From: an uncultured Eubacterium sp.
Lineage (GTDB): Bacteria > Bacillota > Clostridia > Peptostreptococcales > Anaerovoracaceae
Reading direction: 5' to 3'
DNA length: 9,184 nt
NCBI GenBank assembly: GCA_900542385.1
Contig: UQNP01000066.1
Span: forward strand, 1-9,184
A program made the position numbers and the translations under genes. The notes under the pieces are model-generated. The model was not told the origin of the DNA and did no database searches. It saw nothing but the letters and a program-made list of their open reading frames with translations. Shown here piece after piece: positions 1 through 5,109 of this stretch. Position 1 is the stretch's first letter. The number at the start of each line of letters is the position of its first letter.

Positions 1-96
1 TGCCTATATAAAGAGTTTGACCTGTTTTTTTAGCTCTAAGCATTGAATTTATTGACGTTGAGAATATTATTTGATTCGCTTTTCGTCACTTTCGTG

Positions 97-125
97 TTGC
101 CTACAGTTGTCTTCTTTGATATAAT
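97..125 (+). promoter_or_regulatory. Sigma-A-like promoter of the transposase-like gene
   Basis: A -35 box TTGCCT (97-102), a 17-bp spacer and a perfect -10 box TATAAT (120-125) precede the gene. Transcription would begin near 131-133, almost on top of the ribosome binding site at 132-137, giving a leader of only about a dozen bases. The fit is by inspection only. Confidence 0.6.
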
Positions 126-131
126 ATTATC

Positions 132-137
132 GAGGTG
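132..137 (+). promoter_or_regulatory. Ribosome binding site that decides the start at 144
   Basis: GAGGTG ends 6 bases before ATG 144. An in-frame GTG at 135 lies inside this site and so cannot be the start it serves. ATG 144 gives the N-terminus MYLNITPRANNR, which also suits the family. Confidence 0.65.
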
Positions 138-143
138 ATAAAT

Positions 144-1646
144 ATGTATCTTAATATAACTCCGCGTGCAAACAACAGAAAATATCTTTCAATAGTTCAC
201 GGATACCGTGACGAAAACGGCAAGGTCAAAAAAAAGACCATAAAATCTCTCGGGTATCTGGATGAACTGCAAAAAAAATACGATGATCCTATCCTGCACT
301 TTAAAAAGGTGGCCAAAGAAATGGATGCAGAAAGGAAATCTTCTGACCGCAACATTGATTTCAGCATCAAAAAAAATGAGAAGCTGCAGCCAGGGGCCGA
401 CAATACGAAAAACTTCGGTCATGCAGCTTTGAGCAGTGTATACCATAAGTTGGACATACACACTTTTTTAAAGAACAGGCAAAGACATACGGAGGGCGAT
501 TTCAACGCCGATTCTGTGATGCAGTCTCTGGTTTATCTCAAACTTATCTCTCCTTTTTCGGAGCAGAAACTTTCAAAAGGTTTCAATCTCCTGTTCGAAG
601 CACCCGAATGCACAGAAAATTCTCTGCCCCAGTGTCTTTCATTCATACACGCTTATAAAGACAACATGCAGCTTTGGATACACGACAAAGCCAGAGAAAT
701 CTGCGGAAACGATGATCTTATGATCTACTACAGCATACACAACCACTGTTCTCCGACACACGCCATTCAAATAGGAGCTTTTACCGACAGCCGCGGACTT
801 CCTCTGACATACGAGCTGTTTCCATGCAATACTCCCAGCTATAATTACAAACCTGATTTTTCAGGCATAAAAAACCGATTCAAAATGAAAAGGATGATAA
901 CCGTATCGGACAAAGGCTCAGGCAGCGGCAACCTCATATGGGAAATAATCAACTCTCCTTCCAAAGACGGATACATCTTCAACGTACCGATGCACAGCGC
1001 ATGTCGTGAACTCAAACAATATATACTGGACAGCGCAGATTATCAATGGAATGATGATGAATACAAGCATAAATCACGAATATGTCCCCGTATAATAGAA
1101 ATTTCCGCCGGAAACGGAGAAAGAATATGCAAAACCATAGAAGAAAAACAAGTTATTTTCTACAGTCCCAAATACGCTAAACGGGCAAGAGGGAATTCCT
1201 TCGACGGATACCACATACTTTTTACAAGCGAACTTAATACCGATGACGAAACTATAATCGAAATGTACAGAGGTCTCTGGGAAAATGAAAGATCATTTGC
1301 TATAACGAAAAACGATCTTGAGAAAAGACCTAACCTGATATCTGTGCATGACTTTATAGAGATCAATCTCCAGATTTCTCTCGTAGCGCATATACTTGTT
1401 AAAATACTCCAGTTCTCCACAGAGAACAGATATCCGCTCCCGAGCATTATAAATTCTCTCACAAAAGCCAACTGCATATATTTGCAGGAGAATTTCTACA
1501 TATTCAGCTACTACGATGAAATCCTAAGGGATATCGGAGATATCACCGGCATACCTTTCAACAATAAACTTATGTCCCTTGGAGATATAAAAAAAGTGCT
1601 GGCCGCAGTCAAAAAACCTGCACCAGAATTGATATCGACTGAATAA
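144..1646 (+). CDS. IS1634-type transposase relative, catalytically altered, possibly domesticated
   Basis: This is a 500-residue protein with the overall plan of IS1634/IS4-group DDE transposases. The N-terminal block (residues 1-60, with HGYRDENGKVK and KSLGYLDEL) and the C-terminal block (YLQENFYIFSYYDEILRDIG, around 447-466) resemble clostridial members closely. In the catalytic core the second acidic residue is present (D256 in VSDKG). The Y-(7)-E-(7)-K block is also present (Y375, E382, K389 in YRGLWENERSF). The first Asp, expected in a YYDVTN-like motif, is Ser197 in YYSIHN. The segment just after it is shorter than I recall for the family. A larger stretch of roughly 60-70 residues seems absent between KYAKRAR and FDGYHI (near 344-356), which explains why the protein is shorter than the usual 550-600. 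The frame has no stops or frameshifts. No terminal inverted repeats are visible, and another gene's promoter begins at its 3' end. I infer an immobile, possibly repurposed protein. A recently inactivated copy is the alternative. Confidence 0.8.
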   Translation: MYLNITPRANNRKYLSIVHGYRDENGKVKKKTIKSLGYLDELQKKYDDPILHFKKVAKEMDAERKSSDRNIDFSIKKNEKLQPGADNTKNFGHAALSSVYHKLDIHTFLKNRQRHTEGDFNADSVMQSLVYLKLISPFSEQKLSKGFNLLFEAPECTENSLPQCLSFIHAYKDNMQLWIHDKAREICGNDDLMIYYSIHNHCSPTHAIQIGAFTDSRGLPLTYELFPCNTPSYNYKPDFSGIKNRFKMKRMITVSDKGSGSGNLIWEIINSPSKDGYIFNVPMHSACRELKQYILDSADYQWNDDEYKHKSRICPRIIEISAGNGERICKTIEEKQVIFYSPKYAKRARGNSFDGYHILFTSELNTDDETIIEMYRGLWENERSFAITKNDLEKRPNLISVHDFIEINLQISLVAHILVKILQFSTENRYPLPSIINSLTKANCIYLQENFYIFSYYDEILRDIGDITGIPFNNKLMSLGDIKKVLAAVKKPAPELISTE

Positions 1647-1663
1647 AAAATATATGTTATAAT
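1635..1663 (+). promoter_or_regulatory. Extended -10 promoter of the zinc-ribbon gene
   Basis: TGTTATAAT (1655-1663) is a perfect extended -10 element. TCGACT (1635-1640) lies 17 bp upstream and matches the -35 consensus at four of six bases. The -35 box falls inside the last codons of the transposase-like gene, so the two genes need not be co-transcribed, although no terminator separates them. Confidence 0.5.
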
Positions 1664-1714
1664 CCTAATAATTTCAGTTATTTCCATTTGCAAGACTAAA
1701 TCGGAGGTATTTAT

Positions 1715-2008
1715 ATGAAATGTCCTGTATGTGAAGACGTTACACTTCTCATGTCACAGAGAAACGGAATAGAGATCGATTACTGTCCGCAGTGCCGAGG
1801 CATTTGGCTTGACCGCGGCGAACTGGATAAAATCGTGGAAAGAGCGAAACTGGAAGAAGAAAAATATGAAAGCCACGAACACAGCCGCAATAATGACAGA
1901 TATTATGAGAAAGACCGTTACTATGATAAAAATCAATATTACGGTCAGAAGAAACGAAAAAAGAAATCTATGCTGAGCGACATAATGGAAATGTTCGGCG
2001 AGGATTAA
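1715..2008 (+). CDS. Small TFIIB-type zinc-ribbon protein with Tyr-rich charged tail
   Basis: This 97-residue soluble protein has an N-terminal zinc ribbon with ligands C3, C6, C24 and C27 (CPVC and CPQC). These are followed by RGIWLDRGEL, the signature of the bacterial zf-TFIIB family. The family is widespread and its function is unsettled. After about residue 45 the chain becomes highly charged, with three YY-containing units (DRYYEK, DRYYDK, NQYYGQ, about 61-78) and then a basic run KKRKKK (79-84). The end is a short amphipathic stretch, SMLSDIMEMFGED. The basic run could bind nucleic acid, but that is a guess. The start is supported by GGAGG 7 bases before ATG 1715. It follows the transposase-like gene by 68 nt and has its own promoter and a downstream hairpin. 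The family call is secure; no specific role can be given. Confidence 0.85.
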   Translation: MKCPVCEDVTLLMSQRNGIEIDYCPQCRGIWLDRGELDKIVERAKLEEEKYESHEHSRNNDRYYEKDRYYDKNQYYGQKKRKKKSMLSDIMEMFGED

Positions 2009-2025
2009 AACGCTAATGTAAAAAC

Positions 2026-2051
2026 AAGGACGGCCTGCTTATGCCGTCCTT
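2026..2051. terminator. Hairpin terminator between converging genes
   Basis: A perfect 9-bp stem, AAGGACGGC (2026-2034) with GCCGTCCTT (2043-2051), encloses an 8-base loop. Read on the minus strand it is followed by GTTTTTAC, so it is best suited to stop the lgt-ychF transcript. On the plus strand it ends with TTATTACA and only a distant T run, so it may act in both directions with lower efficiency for the zinc-ribbon gene. Confidence 0.75.
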
Positions 2052-2100
2052 ATTACATACTACATTTTTCCTGTCTGTAAAAATTTCAAATAAATACATC

Positions 2101-3192
2101 CTACACATTAAACAAGAAGTGCATCACATCTCCGTCCTTCACAACATAATCCTTGCCTTCTGAACGCACCAGGCCTTTTTCTTTTGCTGTAGCAAGATTG
2201 CCGCCGCATTCTATCAGCTTGTCATATGCTATCGTTTCCGCTCTTATGAATCCCTTTTCAAAATCAGAATGTATCTTGCCTGCGGCACCAGGCGCTTTAG
2301 TGCCTTTTTTGATCGTCCACGCCCTTACTTCAGGCTCTCCCGCAGTAAGGAATGATATAAGATCCAATAATCTGTATGAAGCTTTTACAAGCTTATCAAG
2401 ACCCGATTCCTCTATTCCCAGTTCTTCAAGGAACAATGCTTTTTCCTCATCGTCCAGCTCCGCCATTTCCGCTTCAAGCTTAGCACATACCACGATAACG
2501 TCAGAGCCTTCAGTCTCGGCAAATTCCCTTACCTTTCTTACATATTCATTATCTTCTTCGGAAGCATCGTCCTCAGAAACATTCGCAGCATATATAACAG
2601 GCTTATAAGAGAGCAGGTCGAGACTTTTTACGAATTCCGCTTCTTCATCATCCAGCTCCATAGCCCTCGCTGATCTGCCTTCTCCCAAAAATTCACTGAC
2701 TTTTTCAAGCAGATCCAGCTCTTTCTGAAGACTTTTATCACCCTTGAGATTTTTTCTCGTCTTTTGTATTCTCCTTTCAAGCACTTCCATATCCGATAAT
2801 ATCAGCTCTGTATTTATGGTTTCTATATCGGAAACAGGGTCTATCTTGCCGTCTACGTGCACTACGTTGGCATCATCAAAACATCGCACCACATGAACTA
2901 TCGCCGCCACTTCACGTATATGCCCCAGAAATTTGTTTCCAAGACCTTCTCCTTTGGAAGCTCCCTTAACAAGTCCTGCTATGTCATAAAACTCTATGGT
3001 AGTATATACAGTTTTTTTAGAATTGTACATTTCGTGAAGTACTTTCAGTCTGTTATCCGGTACTGTTACAACACCTACGTTCGGTTCTATGGTACAGAAC
3101 GGATAATTGGCAGCTTCCGCTCCGGCTTTTGTTATTGCATTGAAAAGCGTACTTTTACCTACATTAGGCAGTCCGACAATTCCTAATTTCAT
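2101..3192 (-). CDS. ychF: Redox-regulated ATPase/GTPase YchF (OLA1 family)
   Basis: This 363-residue protein has the usual length and layout of YchF, a conserved TRAFAC P-loop protein that binds ATP and associates with ribosomes. Visible motifs are the P-loop GLPNVGKST (7-15), switch/G3 [10 protein letters not shown] (70-79), [12 protein letters not shown] (84-95, with the His that replaces the catalytic Gln of Ras-type GTPases), and NVSE (204-207). NVSE is the NxxE variant of the G4 motif that goes with ATP rather than GTP preference. A coiled-coil insertion covers about 125-195 and a TGS domain covers about 279-363, ending in [14 protein letters not shown] 3192 is preceded by AGGAG that begins right at the stop codon of lgt, 17 nt upstream, so the two genes probably form one transcript. 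Transcription should end at the hairpin at 2026-2051. Nothing is missing or unusual. Confidence 0.98.
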   Translation of the reverse strand: MKLGIVGLPNVGKSTLFNAITKAGAEAANYPFCTIEPNVGVVTVPDNRLKVLHEMYNSKKTVYTTIEFYDIAGLVKGASKGEGLGNKFLGHIREVAAIVHVVRCFDDANVVHVDGKIDPVSDIETINTELILSDMEVLERRIQKTRKNLKGDKSLQKELDLLEKVSEFLGEGRSARAMELDDEEAEFVKSLDLLSYKPVIYAANVSEDDASEEDNEYVRKVREFAETEGSDVIVVCAKLEAEMAELDDEEKALFLEELGIEESGLDKLVKASYRLLDLISFLTAGEPEVRAWTIKKGTKAPGAAGKIHSDFEKGFIRAETIAYDKLIECGGNLATAKEKGLVRSEGKDYVVKDGDVMHFLFNV

Positions 3193-3209
3193 TTTTAACT
3201 ACATCTCCT

Positions 3210-3950
3210 TTATCTTGACATTTTCTTTCTCAGAATTAAATAAAAAGCTGTGCAGATAATGATCACTGTCAGGCTTAAAAGCTGCGCCTGTCTGAACGGT
3301 CCTATCATCAGACTGTCCGTACGCAATCCCTCCACAAAAAATCTCTCAACAGAATACAATATACCATAAAGCAGTATAGTCTGTCCCTCAAATTTTCTCC
3401 TGTTGTCCACATATATCAGGAAGAAAAACAGCATGAAGCACCATATCGATTCATACAGGAAAGTCGGATGATATGTCATTCCGTTTATCTCCACTCCCCA
3501 TGGAAGGTCCGTAGGACCCCCGTGCGCTTCGGAATTAAAGTAATTTCCCCATCTTCCTATGGACTGAGCTATGGCTATGCACGGAGCTGCCAGATCCATT
3601 GCGTTGAGCGGTCTTATCTTCCATATAACGCAAAGTATTGCTGCTGCGCCAAGGCCGAATATAAGACCTCCGTGAATGGCAAGTCCTCCAAGCCTTATAT
3701 TCAATATCTTCAATAGATCTCCCGAATACATATCCCAGTTGAACGCAACATAATAAAGTCTTGCTCCTATCACGGCTGCCGGAACGCATATTATCACAAA
3801 GTTTAGTATATTATCAGAAGTCAGATCGTGTTTAGGCGCTCTCTTGCAGCAGATCAGCGTAGCGATAACTATCCCTAATGTTATCAGTATACCGTACCAC
3901 ATTACATCTATATTGAATAATGTAAAAGCTACAGGCTCCGGTTGTGGCAT
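3210..3950 (-). CDS. lgt: Prolipoprotein diacylglyceryl transferase
   Basis: Lgt is an integral membrane enzyme that transfers diacylglycerol from phosphatidylglycerol to the lipobox Cys of prolipoproteins, the first step of lipoprotein maturation. The protein shows multiple hydrophobic helices, GGLAIHGGL with the conserved His, and the Lgt signature GRWGNYFNSEAHG. It also has HPTFLYES and ERFFVEGLRTDS near the C-terminus, and a basic cytoplasmic end (LRKKMSR). I place the start at ATG 3950 (MPQPEPVAF, 246 residues), because GGAGGG lies 7 bases upstream. A start at 3965 would add only five residues (MEGND) and has a poorer site. ychF follows after 17 nt. The neighbouring upstream lipoprotein gene is a plausible substrate. 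The family assignment is firm and the start is likely. Confidence 0.97.
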   Translation of the reverse strand: MPQPEPVAFTLFNIDVMWYGILITLGIVIATLICCKRAPKHDLTSDNILNFVIICVPAAVIGARLYYVAFNWDMYSGDLLKILNIRLGGLAIHGGLIFGLGAAAILCVIWKIRPLNAMDLAAPCIAIAQSIGRWGNYFNSEAHGGPTDLPWGVEINGMTYHPTFLYESIWCFMLFFFLIYVDNRRKFEGQTILLYGILYSVERFFVEGLRTDSLMIGPFRQAQLLSLTVIIICTAFYLILRKKMSR

Positions 3951-3957
3951 ATCGTTT

Positions 3958-3963
3958 CCCTCC
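3958..3963 (-). promoter_or_regulatory. Ribosome binding site favouring the lgt start at 3950
   Basis: On the minus strand GGAGGG precedes ATG 3950 by 7 bases. The alternative ATG at 3965 overlaps this site and has only a weak GGAAA upstream. Confidence 0.65.
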
Positions 3964-3981
3964 ATGTTACATTTCCGTTCT

Positions 3982-3987
3982 ATTATA
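3982..3987 (-). promoter_or_regulatory. Candidate -10 box for lgt-ychF
   Basis: TATAAT reads on the minus strand just downstream of the lipoprotein gene's terminator and about 32 nt upstream of ATG 3950. The -35 position (near 4005-4010) falls in the terminator loop and stem and matches the consensus poorly, so this may be a weak promoter that is supplemented by read-through. Confidence 0.4.
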
Positions 3988-3990
3988 CTA

Positions 3991-4020
3991 AAAAAGATGT
4001 GTGCCGTGCCACATCTTTTT
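3991..4020. terminator. Rho-independent terminator after the lipoprotein gene
   Basis: An 11-bp perfect stem, AAAAAGATGTG (3991-4001) with CACATCTTTTT (4010-4020), encloses an 8-base loop. On the minus strand the descending arm ends in a T run, as expected for termination of the lipoprotein transcript 26 nt after its stop codon. The arms are symmetrical, so it could also act on plus-strand transcripts. It directly abuts the candidate lgt -10 box. Confidence 0.8.
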
Positions 4021-4046
4021 TGATTATATGATACTGCATTGTCTTT

Positions 4047-4544
4047 TTATTCTGTCTCCACATCTTCCGGCTCTGTTTCAAGTATCAGCTCTGCCGATTC
4101 ACCCATCAGATACACAGTGTATAATTTTTCATCACCGCTGTCTTTATCCTGCTCCTCAATGAATTCATCCGGCGATTTAACAATAAGTTCGCCGTTTTCA
4201 ATGCACGCTATCCTTCCGTCAAATCCAAAGCTTACGTCATGGGTTATATTGTTGTCTGCTACGTAATAACCTTCTTTGTAATTAGCATTGGCCACAACTT
4301 CTCTTTCAGATATATGCACGCTATATGAATCTTCTCCTGATTTTTCCATCGTAACAGCACCGAGCACCGTTTCTGCTCCGTCTGTGATAAGCTGCTGTGA
4401 ATATTCCCCTGCAAGGTATTCTCCTGTGATTTCAGGTTCGTTTATCGTCTGTCCGGACTGATCTTCTCCGCATCCTGCCAGGACAAACATAAACAGTACG
4501 CACATGAGCGCACAGTTCAAAAAAAGCCCTAATTTTTTTCTCAT
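4047..4544 (-). CDS. Predicted lipoprotein of unknown function
   Basis: This is a 165-residue secreted lipoprotein. It has a basic n-region (MRKKLG), a hydrophobic h-region (about 7-21) and a clear lipobox LAGC with the acylated Cys at 25. The mature part of about 140 residues is acidic and soluble. It begins with a Ser/Glu/Gln-rich linker and continues into an alternating-strand region (for example GAVTMEKSGEDSYSVHIS) that suggests a small beta-rich fold. It ends in an acidic tail (ETEPEDVETE). I do not recognise a named family. The start at ATG 4544 has GGGAG 7 bases upstream and gives a proper signal peptide; an upstream in-frame ATG at 4571 would add nine residues that contain this same site. 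The gene has its own promoter and terminator and sits just upstream of lgt, whose product would lipidate it. Confidence 0.85.
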   Translation of the reverse strand: MRKKLGLFLNCALMCVLFMFVLAGCGEDQSGQTINEPEITGEYLAGEYSQQLITDGAETVLGAVTMEKSGEDSYSVHISEREVVANANYKEGYYVADNNITHDVSFGFDGRIACIENGELIVKSPDEFIEEQDKDSGDEKLYTVYLMGESAELILETEPEDVETE

Positions 4545-4551
4545 ATTTTTT

Positions 4552-4556
4552 CTCCC
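4552..4556 (-). promoter_or_regulatory. Ribosome binding site deciding the lipoprotein start
   Basis: GGGAG on the minus strand precedes ATG 4544 by 7 bases. This supports the start that places the basic n-region of the signal peptide at the N-terminus, rather than the longer frame from 4571. Confidence 0.6.
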
Positions 4557-4596
4557 AACAAAATATTCCATTACTGCTATTATTTACTGTAATGAT

Positions 4597-4625
4597 ATTC
4601 TACTCTCCGGATACACAATTTTCAA
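4597..4625 (-). promoter_or_regulatory. Sigma-A-like promoter of the lipoprotein gene
   Basis: On the minus strand TTGAAA (4620-4625), a 17-bp spacer and TAGAAT (4597-4602) form a good promoter about 50 nt upstream of ATG 4544. It lies in the 127-nt gap between this gene and the zinc-ribbon membrane protein gene. Confidence 0.6.
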
Positions 4626-4671
4626 GCAAATTAGAAAAATATAACAAAAATTATTCAGGGCTGTCTTAAGT

Positions 4672-5109
4672 TCAAACTTTCTTTATAAATTTCGTATTGC
4701 AATGCGGGCATGTTATACTTATTTTTCCGGCGCCTTTAGGCACTCTCAGCTTCTCTCCACAGCTCGGACACCTGAGTATCTTGTGAGTTTTATCCTTATA
4801 GGCTGCACCTTTTCTGAAACCGCCAGTCGAGCTGTATCCAGAGCCTCCTCTGCCGAATTTTCTCTTTATCGCGCTTTCGAACTGAAGAAACTTCTGATTT
4901 TCTGCATACCTTGTGTTCACATTTCTCGAAAACATCCTGCAATAGATATATATAAGAAGTATAACCACTGCAAAGTTTATCATCTGAGATCTCACAAACA
5001 TATTGATTACTATCAGTATAAATGTTGCTATCATTATGGCTCTGTTGAGATTATCCATGCCGTACCGACCCCTCATAACATTCGCAAGCCACATATTGAA
5101 TCTACCCAT
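4672..5109 (-). CDS. Two-helix membrane protein with C-terminal zinc ribbon, coupled to metH
   Basis: This 145-residue protein begins with a short basic amphipathic segment. Two hydrophobic helices follow (about 23-39, IMIATFILIVINMF, and 43-57, INFAVVILLIYIYC). A basic, Gly/Ser-rich linker (about 65-110) leads to a C-terminal zinc ribbon with ligands C114, C117, C134 and C137 (CPSC and CPHC). Both helices are short and close together, so a hairpin with both ends in the cytoplasm is likely. That would leave the ribbon inside the cell. The start overlaps the metH stop by 8 nt, and a strong AGGAGG lies 6 bases upstream within metH, so translation is probably coupled. No convincing terminator follows it. 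The gene is last in the metF-metH operon, but nothing in it points to a methionine enzyme. I recognise the architecture, not a function. A scaffold or regulatory role is only a guess. Confidence 0.85.
   Translation of the reverse strand: MGRFNMWLANVMRGRYGMDNLNRAIMIATFILIVINMFVRSQMINFAVVILLIYIYCRMFSRNVNTRYAENQKFLQFESAIKRKFGRGGSGYSSTGGFRKGAAYKDKTHKILRCPSCGEKLRVPKGAGKISITCPHCNTKFIKKV

Noticed and set aside
1..134. Possible left terminal inverted repeat or gene remnant before the transposase-like gene
   Set aside because: No match was found between this stretch and the reverse complement of 1647-1714, and no coding frame with a start signal was seen. Only the promoter could be supported.
1531..1546. 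GATATC repeats forming a small palindrome
   Set aside because: It lies within codons for a conserved-looking Asp-Ile-Gly-Asp-Ile stretch and is explained by coding sequence.
2153..2608. 151-codon plus-strand open frame opposite ychF
   Set aside because: It lies wholly antisense to a certain gene, is Ser-rich in the way antisense frames of acidic proteins are, and has no ribosome binding site or recognisable motif.
4572..4671. Terminator after the zinc-ribbon membrane protein gene
   Set aside because: Only a 4-bp AAGT/ACTT stem and a distant T-rich stretch were seen, too weak to annotate.
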